A DNA stretch of 64,000 bases from Bacteroidetes Order II. bacterium. GTDB lineage: Bacteria; Bacteroidota; Rhodothermia; Rhodothermales; UBA2364. A program made the position numbers and the translations under genes. This document shows, one piece after another, positions 36,078 to 44,873 of this stretch (the first letter of the stretch is position 1; every line of letters begins with the position of its first letter). The stretch is taken from NCBI GenBank assembly GCA_016788705.1, contig JAEUSQ010000032.1, positions 62,001 to 126,000 of the forward strand, given 5' to 3'. A model generated the notes under the pieces. It made no database searches and was not told the DNA's origin. It saw only the letters and a program-made list of their open reading frames with translations.

Positions 36078-37121
36078 ATGTTCTCTCACCACCTCATACG
36101 TGACAATCTATCCATCCTAGATGCATTAGCCTGCCTCAATACCCTCCATGATGCATTGACCCTCTTTGTCCTCTCCGAAAAGGGTGAATTAGTTGGAACA
36201 CTTACTGATGGGGATGTTCGGCGTGGCTTGCTGGCAGGTCTTACAGTGAACGCCCCCGTAACCTCTATCATGAGAACGTCTTTTCGTTATTTAAAAATGG
36301 GTGATTTTACGTTAGCCCAAGTAGATGAAATTCGAAAAGCAGAAGTAAGTTTGATCCCCTTATTAAATCAAGAAGGGTGTATAGAAGATGTTATAGACCT
36401 CTCCAAAAAACGTTCTGTTTTGCCATGTGATGTCGTGATGATGGCTGGCGGCTTAGGAATACGTTTGCGGCCCTTGACCTTAGACAAACCTAAGCCTATG
36501 CTACCCGTAGGGAATAAACCTATTATTGAGCACAATATTGATCGCTTAATCAGTTTTGGGATTTATAATTTTACGATTTCTATTAAATATTTGGGAGAGC
36601 AAATAGCAGGCTACTTCAAAGATGGGCGGCATTTAGGGGTTCAAATACAATACCTTATCGAAAATGAGCCATTAGGCACCATTGGGTCAGTGAGCCAAAT
36701 CTCTGCCTTTAAGAACGACTATGTTTTGGTGATGAACTCTGATATTCTCACGACGATTGACTTTGAGGAAATGTTCAGAACCTTTATCGAAAAAGAGGCG
36801 GATATGATGGTTGCAACGGTTCCTTATGAAGTCAAGGTTCCTTATGGGGTTTTAGAGACCAATGAAGACGATGCTGTTTTATCTTTAAAAGAAAAACCGA
36901 TCTATACCTATTATGCCAATGCTGGCATTTATTTGATGAAGCGAAAAGTACTTGAGTTCATTCCTCAAAACACTTTTTTTAATACCACGGACTTGATGGA
37001 TGTGGTCATCGCTAAAGGAATGAAGCTTTCCTCGTACCCAATTTTGGGTTACTGGTTAGACATTGGGCAGATGGAAGATTACCATCGTGCGCAGCATGAT
37101 ATTAAACATTTACAACTTTAA
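36078..37121 (+). CDS. CBS-domain sugar nucleotidyltransferase (PtmE-like)
   Basis: A 347-residue protein with a CBS pair at about 1-110 (LVGTLTDGDVRRGLLAG is typical) and a sugar-1-phosphate nucleotidyltransferase domain from about 118 (MMAGGLGIRLRPLTLDKPKPMLPVGNKP, then MNSDILTTID and ANAGIYLMKR). This architecture is that of PtmE, the glucosamine-1-phosphate guanylyltransferase of the GDP-linked legionaminic-acid route in Campylobacter. Mannose-1-phosphate guanylyltransferases share the second domain. Its position, two genes before a CMP-Leg/Neu-type synthetase, supports the PtmE-like role. Fifteen bases separate it from the SDR gene. Confidence 0.85.
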   Translation: MFSHHLIRDNLSILDALACLNTLHDALTLFVLSEKGELVGTLTDGDVRRGLLAGLTVNAPVTSIMRTSFRYLKMGDFTLAQVDEIRKAEVSLIPLLNQEGCIEDVIDLSKKRSVLPCDVVMMAGGLGIRLRPLTLDKPKPMLPVGNKPIIEHNIDRLISFGIYNFTISIKYLGEQIAGYFKDGRHLGVQIQYLIENEPLGTIGSVSQISAFKNDYVLVMNSDILTTIDFEEMFRTFIEKEADMMVATVPYEVKVPYGVLETNEDDAVLSLKEKPIYTYYANAGIYLMKRKVLEFIPQNTFFNTTDLMDVVIAKGMKLSSYPILGYWLDIGQMEDYHRAQHDIKHLQL

Positions 37122-37136
37122 TATAAACAAAGTTTT

Positions 37137-38111
37137 ATGAATCGTATTTTGGTTACTGGTTGTGCAGGGTATATTGGCTCTGTACTGACTCGCTTGCTTT
37201 TAAATGATGGATACCAAGTTGTGGGCTTAGATAGCTTGAAGTTTGGCGGAGCGGCTTTGGTTGATATTTATAACCATCCTAGCTTTACGTTTGTTCGAGG
37301 CGATATTCGAGATATAGAAGGGTTCCGATCAATCCTAAAAACCTATCAAATCGATGGTGTCGTAAACTTAGCGGCTATTGTGGGCGATCCTGCATGCCGC
37401 AAATTTGAGCAAGAGGCGACAGAGGTCAATTTAGAAACCCCAAAAACCCTTTTTGATATTTGTAATGACGCAGCTGTACAACGGTTTGTATTTGCTTCTA
37501 CTTGTTCCAATTATGGTAAGATGGAAGGAGATGGCTTTGTTAAAGAAGATTCGCCGCTCAATCCTGTTTCACACTATGCCAAAACTAAAGTTGCTTTCGA
37601 GCAGTTTTTATTGGATAAAACAAATGGGGTGACAGCGCCCATCATTTTGCGTTTTTCAACCGTTTATGGGCTTTCGCCGCGCATTCGGTTTGACTTGACG
37701 GTAAACGAATTTACACGTGATCTTTCTTTAGGGAAGGAGTTAGATATTTTTGGACCTCAGTTTTGGCGGCCCTATTGCCATGTAAACGACTTGGCGCGCT
37801 CGGTCATGGTTGCTTTAAAAGCAGATGAAGCGCTTGTTCGGGGCGAAGTTTACAATGTCGGGGACTCTACCGAGAATTACCAAAAGCAAATGATTATTGA
37901 CGAAATAGCGAAGGTAGTTCCTAATACCAAGATTAAGTACACGCCTCAAATAGATGATCCGCGCGATTACCGTGTCAATTTCGACAAAATCCAAACCAAG
38001 CTTGGGTTTTCGATTACCAAAAAAGTCATTGATGGCGTTGAGGAAATTCATCGTTTCATTCAAGACGGTATTATCGCCGACCCTTATGATGCTGCCTACC
38101 GAAACGTATAA
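37137..38111 (+). CDS. NAD-dependent epimerase/dehydratase (extended SDR, GDPAC type)
   Basis: A soluble extended SDR of 324 residues: GCAGYIG at 8-14, AAIVGDPACRKFEQ near 79-92, STCSNYGKM, catalytic Tyr147 and Lys151 (YAKTK), and RIRFDL, QFWRPYCHVND in the substrate domain. These same unusual motifs recur in the SDR half of the membrane protein at 32641-34164, so the two probably share chemistry. It lies between the PtmE-like enzyme and the CMP-sugar synthetase, 15 bases from each. It might act on a GDP-sugar of a legionaminic-type path, but it lacks the STDKA or STDEV dehydratase signature. Confidence 0.85.
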   Translation: MNRILVTGCAGYIGSVLTRLLLNDGYQVVGLDSLKFGGAALVDIYNHPSFTFVRGDIRDIEGFRSILKTYQIDGVVNLAAIVGDPACRKFEQEATEVNLETPKTLFDICNDAAVQRFVFASTCSNYGKMEGDGFVKEDSPLNPVSHYAKTKVAFEQFLLDKTNGVTAPIILRFSTVYGLSPRIRFDLTVNEFTRDLSLGKELDIFGPQFWRPYCHVNDLARSVMVALKADEALVRGEVYNVGDSTENYQKQMIIDEIAKVVPNTKIKYTPQIDDPRDYRVNFDKIQTKLGFSITKKVIDGVEEIHRFIQDGIIADPYDAAYRNV

Positions 38112-38126
38112 GAGAGCAAGGCATTT

Positions 38127-38822
38127 ATGCGATATTTAGGCTTTATCACCGCACGCGCAGGCTCCAAAGGCATTCCGCATAAAAACATGCGCCTGCTTAA
38201 CGGTAAGCCTCTGATTCAATACACCTATGAAGCAGCTTTAGCCGCTCAGTCTTTGGCAGAAACCCACTTAAGCTCTGATTATCACGAAGCGATGGTATTG
38301 GGCGAGGAAATGGGTATTGGGGTCTTGTATAAACGTCCAGAGGCATTAGCATCCGACCATGCCACCAGTATTGAAGTTATGCTTTACCACTTCGATTTTA
38401 TGGAGGCGCAAGGTATGGCTCTGCCTGATGCGGTTGTGCTTTTACAACCGACCAGCCCCATCCGAAGCGAAGGTTTAATAGATCGCTGTATTAAAGCCTT
38501 TGAGCAAAGTGGTAAGGAAAGCTTAGTGGCGGTAAGTGCTTGCATTCAGCATCCATATAGTACGTTTACGATACAGGATGGGAAAAACAAGTTTATCAAC
38601 CCAACCCCCACCCGGCGGCAGGACTATCCGCCTTACTACTTCATTACAGGCTCTGTTTATATTGCAACGCCCGCTTTTTTGCGGCAGCATCGGGTGTTTT
38701 TTAACGAAGATACTGCCCTTTACGAAACGTCTGAGTACGAAGCCATTGATATTGACACGCCTTTTGATTTGGCGCTGGCTTCCTTTATTCTTGCATCTGA
38801 AAGTAATTTCACTCATAAATAA
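38127..38822 (+). CDS. CMP-nonulosonate synthetase (NeuA/LegF/PtmB type)
   Basis: Transfers CMP from CTP to the product of the second synthase. The 231-residue protein has the family P-loop RAGSKGIPHKN (10-20), KPLIQYTYEAAL, SSDYHEAM, YKRPEALASDHATSIEV, LLQPTSPIRSEG and EAIDIDTPFDL. It is of the sialate/legionaminate group, unlike the SpsF-like PseF at 7993-8712. It completes, with neuB and neuC, a minimal route to CMP-Neu5Ac or CMP-Leg. It is the last gene before a gap with an IS1 remnant, so it probably closes the first polysaccharide cluster. Confidence 0.92.
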   Translation: MRYLGFITARAGSKGIPHKNMRLLNGKPLIQYTYEAALAAQSLAETHLSSDYHEAMVLGEEMGIGVLYKRPEALASDHATSIEVMLYHFDFMEAQGMALPDAVVLLQPTSPIRSEGLIDRCIKAFEQSGKESLVAVSACIQHPYSTFTIQDGKNKFINPTPTRRQDYPPYYFITGSVYIATPAFLRQHRVFFNEDTALYETSEYEAIDIDTPFDLALASFILASESNFTHK

Positions 38823-38843
38823 ATATGATCCCTTTTCTGTCCC

Positions 38844-39171
38844 TCATTTAGCATGTTGCTTTGTGGCATAAGGTAGAGCCAAGTCATGAGTGATAAGTTG
38901 TGGTTGGAAATGAAAATTCTGGACATACTTCAGGAGGAGTTTTGATTTTGAATAGGACAATGCACAACGAACAAACTTACAAATCCTTTGATGCAATGTG
39001 TTATCCCAGCGTTCCATATTTTTGGCCTGACGAGTGGCTTTACTAACATTTTGATGCTGTGTGTTTTCCAAGGTCTTTTATAAGATGCGTAAAAGTTACT
39101 ATAAATCATTGACCTGCGATAGCCTCCGAAACCAGCGCTTACAGTGCCTGAAACCATTCCCGCGCTACTCG
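38844..39171 (-). mobile_element. IS1-family transposase remnant (InsB-like, frameshifted)
   Basis: On the minus strand one frame gives YRRSMIYSNFYASYKRPW (upper end), and after a frame change another gives ENTQHQNVSKATRQAKNMERWDNTLHQR, continuing to CALSYSKSKLLLKY. This matches the C-terminal half of IS1 InsB proteins (YSDFWAAY, then HVERWNNTLRQR, then KTLSFSKS). The N-terminal half is missing and the frame is broken, so the element is dead. It marks the boundary between the two polysaccharide clusters. Confidence 0.75.
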
Positions 39172-39384
39172 CAATAAAGTTCCTTTCATTTCTTTAGAGT
39201 GGACAAAAAGTTTAAAATAATCCGTGAAAATCGCAAACTCTACACTTGTATTCTGAGAATGACGTTTTTTACAGCATTTGTTTTCAGTTGTTACTCATTT
39301 CGATACAGATACGATTCCCTCACTAATTGACACTATCTCCTATTTGGCGGTGGTCAATATTGAGGAGTGTATCCTATCAAGTAA

Positions 39385-39420
39385 AAAAAGCCCTCGGCAG
39401 TTTTTTACCGAGGGCTTTTT
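39385..39420. terminator. Bidirectional intrinsic terminator at cluster boundary
   Basis: AAAAAGCCCTCGG (39385-39397) pairs perfectly with 39408-39420 around a 10-base loop, giving a GC-rich stem with A- and T-runs on either side. This is a textbook terminator and would end the first cluster's transcript. Confidence 0.85.
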
Positions 39421-39882
39421 GTTTGGGTCTGTATATGAAAAACCGGATACTAAATTTATATCGTTGGCATAAAGCTATTATATTTAAAGACGCACAATTG
39501 AAGCACCTATTTGAAGTAATTCCTCCATGTTTTATTTGTTTGGTAGTGAACCTATATGGTTAAGAAAGAAGGCAAAAAATGTTGCTTCACGATTTGTGTG
39601 AATGGCCTAAAGGTAATTCATAGTGTTCAAAGATACGTAAACAAAATGAATACGTGACTTGATCCTTTTTCCTCGCTGTAGTGTTACCTACATCAAAAAG
39701 AATACACTTGATTTATAGAAACATATAGTGTCTTTAGTAAAGGCGATACGTGCTATAAATAAAGTGTTCTCCTACATAGACCCATCCTGATATGATAACA
39801 AATAAATTCACAATCGGTAACAGACTGGAAGTGGCGGATAGAAGATATTGCTGGTACGATCTCATCCTTTCAAGATAAGGTG
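39421..39882. other. Intergenic stretch before the second cluster
   Basis: No gene or fragment was recognised here. It must hold the promoter of the second polysaccharide cluster, but I could not place a convincing box. Confidence 0.4.
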
Positions 39883-41001
39883 ATGGAAGTTCTGGCGCTC
39901 GTCATAGGTTTTTTGTGCAGTTTCGTCACGGCTGTGGTCTGTACAAAATTGGTTCGTGATTTGGCTATTCGTCATGAACGGTTAGATCATCCCGACTTGT
40001 ATCGGAAAGTGCATGAAGTACCCACGCCACGATTTGGAGGTATCGCGATGGTACTTTCAACCTTAGTGGGGCTGGGTATCTATCTTTTGTTTGCTCTGAT
40101 ATTGGATTTTTCACCCAATTTGCCAGACGGGTATATTCTGGCAGGGGCATCTGTGCTTGTTTTGACGGGTGTGTTGGATGATTTTTTTCATCTGGGCGTG
40201 CGGCATAAATTAATCGGGCAAATTGTAGCCATCCTCATTGTGGTAATGAGTGATGCGGCACACCGGATTTATCTGCCGGAATTTAAGATAATGGGCATAG
40301 ACCATCACACAGTGGCCGTCTTGGTGACTGTTTTGTGGCTATTGGGTATTATCAATGCAATGAACCTCATTGATGGCTTGGATGGTTTGGCTGCGGGGAT
40401 TTCGGTTATTGCGATTGTCTCGTTTACGGCTATCTATGCTTCTCAGCAAGTAATCCCAAATGCGGTAGCAGGGATAGTGCTATTAGGTACCTTGTTGGGT
40501 TTTTTGGTGTATAATTTTCGTCCAGCTTCTATTTTTATGGGGGATACGGGCAGTTTAACCATTGGCTTTTTCTTGGCTGTATATGCTATTCCGAGCTTCA
40601 ATGCCCCTTTCTATTTTACCGGAACTGCTGTGGCAGATGCATGGGTGCCTGCGATTCTCATCTTAGGCTTGCCTATCTTAGATACGTTGAGTAGTATTTT
40701 TCGTCGGATTTTGTCACGAAAATCAATTTTTGCACCAGATCAAGACCATATACACCATAGGGTTGTGAAGGCATGGGGGCTATCTCATTTGTCGGCAGTC
40801 TTGCTTTTGTATGCAGTAGGTTTTTTCCTTGGGTTAGCCGCATGGCTGTATGCCAATTTAGGGGGAGGAGGCAAAGTCATCACATTATCTGTCGTTACTG
40901 GGGGGATTATTCTCTTTTTTATAAAACTGAGGACTTCTCAGTTACCAGTCGCAGTCTGGCCTTCTGAACACTTTAAAGCCCCCAATGAAGGTAATCTTTA
41001 A
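39883..41001 (+). CDS. WecA/TagO-like undecaprenyl-phosphate GlcNAc-1-phosphate transferase
   Basis: A polytopic polyprenyl-phosphate phosphoglycosyl transferase (372 residues, about 10-11 helices) that begins lipid-linked glycan synthesis. It shows HEVPTPRFGG (about 44-53), VLDDFFHLG as the Mg-binding acidic motif, NAMNLIDGLDGLAAG (about 158-172), FMGDTGSLTIGF and the cytoplasmic DQDHIHHRVV loop. These features are those of WecA/TagO rather than MraY. I prefer the ATG at 39883 to the GTG just before it. It is the second initiating enzyme in the window and opens the second cluster. Confidence 0.92.
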   Translation: MEVLALVIGFLCSFVTAVVCTKLVRDLAIRHERLDHPDLYRKVHEVPTPRFGGIAMVLSTLVGLGIYLLFALILDFSPNLPDGYILAGASVLVLTGVLDDFFHLGVRHKLIGQIVAILIVVMSDAAHRIYLPEFKIMGIDHHTVAVLVTVLWLLGIINAMNLIDGLDGLAAGISVIAIVSFTAIYASQQVIPNAVAGIVLLGTLLGFLVYNFRPASIFMGDTGSLTIGFFLAVYAIPSFNAPFYFTGTAVADAWVPAILILGLPILDTLSSIFRRILSRKSIFAPDQDHIHHRVVKAWGLSHLSAVLLLYAVGFFLGLAAWLYANLGGGGKVITLSVVTGGIILFFIKLRTSQLPVAVWPSEHFKAPNEGNL

Positions 41002-41060
41002 GAAAAAAAGACATTGTATGCGGTTAAATGTCGGTATCATAAGGTGAATTAAAAAACAAT

Positions 41061-42395
41061 ATGAAAAATCAATCTGTTGCAGTTGTCGGGACAGGGTATG
41101 TTGGACTGGTAACGGGTACCTGCTTTGCAGAAATGGGCTATTCCGTTCTTTGTGTGGATATTGATGAAGCCAAAGTTGCAAAAATGAGGAAGGGCATTAT
41201 GCCCATTTTTGAGCCGGGGCTCAATGTATTGTTTGATCGCAACCGAAAAAATGGCCGATTACAATTTACCACGGACTTAAAAATGGCTGTGGAAAAATCT
41301 ACCTTCATTTTTCTCGCCCTTCCTACTCCGCCGGGCGCGGATGGGGCAGCTGATTTATCCTATGTCTTAGGGGTTGCGAGACAAATAGGCCCATTCTTTA
41401 ACGGTTATAAGTTGATTATCAATAAAAGTACCGTTCCAGTGGGTACCGCAGATATGGTAAGGGAGGTGATTGAACAGCAGGGAAAACGGGTGGGGGTGGA
41501 TTTTGACGTGGTTTCAAATCCTGAATTCTTACGCGAAGGCGTTGCGGTAGATGATTTTATGAAGCCGGAACGCGTGGTCATTGGGACCTCTAGTTCTCAG
41601 GCAGGCGAAATGATGAAACAACTCTATGAGCCTTTTGTCCGGAATGGTAATCCGATTCTCATCATGGATGAACGTTCTTCCGAAATGACCAAATATGCTG
41701 CCAATGCATTTTTGGCAACCAAGATCACGTTCATGAACGAAATTGCAAACCTCTGTGAACAGGTTGGCGCCAATGTGGATGCCATTCGGGTGGGTATTGG
41801 TTCGGACAGCCGAATCGGGAAACAGTTTCTTTACGCGGGAATTGGCTATGGCGGTTCTTGTTTCCCCAAAGATGTACAGGCATTGGCACAAACCTCTGAA
41901 CAATTCGGTTATCGGTTTAAAATCTTAGAGGCTGTTCTGAACGTAAATCAACAACAGCAATTGGCCTTGTTGCCGCCCATGCGCTCTTATTTGGGAGGCA
42001 GCCTTCGGGGCAAATGTGTTGCCGTCTGGGGTCTTGCTTTCAAGGCCAATACCGACGATGTCCGAGAAGCATCTGCCCATGCCATGATTCGGCAACTATT
42101 GGCAGAAGGGGCGTCTGTGCGTGCGTTCGATCCAGAAGCCATCGAGACAACCCGTGCTATTTTTGGCAACCAGATTGCATATGCCACCGACCTCTATGAT
42201 GCCTTGAATGGAGCTGAGGTACTGGCTATTTGTACCGAGTGGAACGCCTTTCGTAAACCGGATTGGGAGACTGTGAAAGAGAGGTTACGGTTTCCGGCCA
42301 TTTTTGATGGACGCAACTTATATGCCCCACGTCAGATGGAAGAATTAGGCTTCTTTTACCATAGCATAGGTCGTCCGTACCACAAAGGAGTATAA
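41061..42395 (+). CDS. ugd: UDP-glucose 6-dehydrogenase
   Basis: Makes UDP-glucuronate from UDP-glucose. The 444-residue protein has [17 protein letters not shown] at the NAD site (about 10-26), [39 protein letters not shown], the catalytic Cys in [32 protein letters not shown] and [12 protein letters not shown] at the end. It is directly followed (5-base gap) by UDP-glucuronate decarboxylase, so the product may be used as UDP-GlcA or passed on to UDP-xylose. An older, decayed ugd of another lineage lies at 3786-4121. Confidence 0.96.
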   Translation: MKNQSVAVVGTGYVGLVTGTCFAEMGYSVLCVDIDEAKVAKMRKGIMPIFEPGLNVLFDRNRKNGRLQFTTDLKMAVEKSTFIFLALPTPPGADGAADLSYVLGVARQIGPFFNGYKLIINKSTVPVGTADMVREVIEQQGKRVGVDFDVVSNPEFLREGVAVDDFMKPERVVIGTSSSQAGEMMKQLYEPFVRNGNPILIMDERSSEMTKYAANAFLATKITFMNEIANLCEQVGANVDAIRVGIGSDSRIGKQFLYAGIGYGGSCFPKDVQALAQTSEQFGYRFKILEAVLNVNQQQQLALLPPMRSYLGGSLRGKCVAVWGLAFKANTDDVREASAHAMIRQLLAEGASVRAFDPEAIETTRAIFGNQIAYATDLYDALNGAEVLAICTEWNAFRKPDWETVKERLRFPAIFDGRNLYAPRQMEELGFFYHSIGRPYHKGV

Positions 42396-42400
42396 AAGAG

Positions 42401-43342
42401 ATGAAACGAACCCTTATTACCGGTGGTGCCGGATTTATCGGGTCTCACTTGTGTGATCGGTTTATCCAAGAAGGGCATGACGTGATTTGTATGGATAACT
42501 TTATTACGGGTTCGCCTGATAATATTGCCCATCTGGTCGGACATCCAAAATTCCACTTAGTCCGGCATGATGTATCGAATCACGTCTATATTGCAGGTAA
42601 TCTGGACTATATTCTCCATTTTGCAAGCCCCGCCTCTCCAATAGACTATTTGAAGTTGCCGATTCAAACCCTGAAAGTCGGTGCATTGGGTACGCATAAC
42701 CTTTTAGGATTGGCGAAAGCAAAAAATGCACGTTTGTTATTGGCCTCCACCTCCGAGGTGTATGGTGACCCACTTATACATCCTCAGCATGAATCCTATT
42801 GGGGGAATGTGAATCCTGTAGGTGTGCGGGGTGTCTATGATGAGGCGAAGCGATTTGCCGAAGCCATCACCATGGCCTATCAGCGTTATCATGGGGTCGA
42901 GACCCGAATTGTTCGCATTTTTAATACTTATGGCCCCAGAATGCGTGCAAATGATGGGCGTGTGGTTTCTAATTTCATTAATCAGGCGCTACGTAATTTA
43001 CCCATTACGGTATATGGAGATGGGTCGCAAACCCGCAGTTTCCAGTATTGCGACGATCTCGTGGAAGGGATTTGGCGACTTTTGCACAGTGATGAAGCTG
43101 AGCCTGTAAATATCGGTAATCCCAATGAGATCACCATTTTGAACTTTGCTGAAGAAGTGATTACTTGGGTTCAGAGCGAAAGTAAGATTGTATTTGAACC
43201 CTTACCGGAAGATGATCCTAAGATTCGGCAGCCAGACATCCTTAAAGCAAAAACAGTCTTAGGCTGGGAACCCGTTGTTAGTCGGAGTGAAGGAGTCCGA
43301 AAAACCATTTCCTTCTTTAGAGAGACAATGGTTTCATCCTAA
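42401..43342 (+). CDS. uxs: UDP-glucuronate decarboxylase (UDP-xylose synthase)
   Basis: An extended SDR of 313 residues: [15 protein letters not shown] at 7-21, [33 protein letters not shown] (about 73-94, strongly Uxs-like), [24 protein letters not shown], catalytic Tyr146 and Lys150 (YDEAK), [10 protein letters not shown], and [11 protein letters not shown]. It oxidises and decarboxylates UDP-glucuronate to UDP-xylose. Adjacent ugd supplies its substrate. Its stop is six bases before the AT-rich flippase gene, where base composition changes sharply. Confidence 0.95.
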   Translation: MKRTLITGGAGFIGSHLCDRFIQEGHDVICMDNFITGSPDNIAHLVGHPKFHLVRHDVSNHVYIAGNLDYILHFASPASPIDYLKLPIQTLKVGALGTHNLLGLAKAKNARLLLASTSEVYGDPLIHPQHESYWGNVNPVGVRGVYDEAKRFAEAITMAYQRYHGVETRIVRIFNTYGPRMRANDGRVVSNFINQALRNLPITVYGDGSQTRSFQYCDDLVEGIWRLLHSDEAEPVNIGNPNEITILNFAEEVITWVQSESKIVFEPLPEDDPKIRQPDILKAKTVLGWEPVVSRSEGVRKTISFFRETMVSS

Positions 43343-43348
43343 ATACGA

Positions 43349-44860
43349 ATGAAACGTATATTTGCCCAATATAAAGCCCTATTTATTGCCGGAGGCAATA
43401 CCGTTGTAAACGTATTGGTTATTATATTTAATTTGATATCGGTGCCCATTTATTTGCATTTTTTAGGTGTAGAGAGTTACGGATTAATAGGCTTTTATGC
43501 CACCTTGTTGGCAACAACCAGTTTGCTTAATTTTAATATTGGTGCCGTAATGAGTAGAGAAATTCCGCGAATGAAGACACTTCAAATGAGAGAGGGGAAT
43601 ATTAATACAGTGATACATACTTTGGAAGTTCTTTTTTGGATATTAGGGATTGGCGTTGGTTTGGTGATAGGTCTTTTTGCATATCCCTTGTCTTCCTGGA
43701 TGAATGCCGACACCCTTCCAAAATGGTTGATTCAACAATGTATATGGCTCATGGGAGGGGTATTGGCACTTAATTGGCCTTTGCAAATGTATGCAGGTGT
43801 TTTTAATGGACTTAATCGCCAATTAGATGCTTCAGGTTTTTATCTGGTCTATAGCTTTACTCGGATATTTGGCGTAGTTCCATTTTTTTATATTTTTAAA
43901 ATAGGTGTTATAGAATATTTTATATATCAATTTGTTGTCTCAGTCATTTTTATGATCATCCAACGTATCTGGGTTTGGAAATGTTTGATTGTGAAAGGTG
44001 AAGTATTTGGCTATAATTTAGCTGCTGTAAAAGAAGTTGCAGGTTTTTTAGGACAAATGTCTGTTGTCGGTATATTGACGGTTGTGGTTTCTCAGTTAGA
44101 TAAGTTATTTGTCTCTAAAATGTTGCTTCTTTCAGATTTAACCTACTACACTATTGCTGCCAGTATTTGTAGTGGCATTATTATCATTGGGAGTACATTT
44201 AATACCTACCTACTTCCGAAATTTACTAAATATTATTTTGAAAAAGATTTAGTAAATTTGCAAAATAATTTATATCATTATGTTTCAATATCAACTTTTA
44301 TTATCTTGCCTATATCTGTGTTTTTATTTTTATATTCTTATGAATTTTTATTGGTGTGGACACAAAATAGCTTAGTCACAAAAGAGACTGAAATTGTTTT
44401 AAAATATTTATTGATTAGTACTACATTATTGTCACTAATGAATATACCAATAACTGTTTTTACGGCTACAGGACATACAAAATTTATTGTTCTCCAAAAT
44501 GTAATAATGATTCTAATAGGTATTCCTTTATTGTACTTTTTTATCAAGAAATATCAACTATTAGGGGCTGCATATTTTGGTATTATAATAAATAGTATTT
44601 ATTTTATTATAGGCTACTGGTACCTCTTTTGCAGAATGAATTTGGGTACAGTGACCAAAATCATCAAACTGTTTACTGTTGCTTTATTCAAAATTAGTTT
44701 TGTTGTCCTTATCATTGATTTGATACAAAAAACTTATTTAAATAAAATTTCTCCATTAATGTTGTTAATCATAACAGGTGTTTTGTTTTTTATATTATAT
44801 GGCGTCTTTCAAATTACACAAATTCCGACTTTAGTAAAAGTTTTAAGAGAAAAAAACTAA
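43349..44860 (+). CDS. Wzx-like flippase (second cluster)
   Basis: A polytopic protein of 503 residues with about 13-14 hydrophobic helices, typical of MOP-superfamily polysaccharide exporters. The N-terminal segment GGNTVVNVLVIIFNLISVPIYLHFLGVESYGLIGFYATL is characteristic. It would flip the lipid-linked repeat unit of the second cluster. The gene is markedly AT-rich, especially after about 44200, unlike ugd and uxs before it, which suggests exchange of the wzx-wzy block. Only distantly similar in sequence to the flippase at 20334-21674. Confidence 0.87.
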   Translation: MKRIFAQYKALFIAGGNTVVNVLVIIFNLISVPIYLHFLGVESYGLIGFYATLLATTSLLNFNIGAVMSREIPRMKTLQMREGNINTVIHTLEVLFWILGIGVGLVIGLFAYPLSSWMNADTLPKWLIQQCIWLMGGVLALNWPLQMYAGVFNGLNRQLDASGFYLVYSFTRIFGVVPFFYIFKIGVIEYFIYQFVVSVIFMIIQRIWVWKCLIVKGEVFGYNLAAVKEVAGFLGQMSVVGILTVVVSQLDKLFVSKMLLLSDLTYYTIAASICSGIIIIGSTFNTYLLPKFTKYYFEKDLVNLQNNLYHYVSISTFIILPISVFLFLYSYEFLLVWTQNSLVTKETEIVLKYLLISTTLLSLMNIPITVFTATGHTKFIVLQNVIMILIGIPLLYFFIKKYQLLGAAYFGIIINSIYFIIGYWYLFCRMNLGTVTKIIKLFTVALFKISFVVLIIDLIQKTYLNKISPLMLLIITGVLFFILYGVFQITQIPTLVKVLREKN

Positions 44861-44873
44861 TGCTGATTTAATA

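Noticed and set aside
39278-39563. Small plus-strand frames in the cluster boundary gap
   Set aside because: They run through the bidirectional terminator at 39385-39420 and have no recognisable domain.
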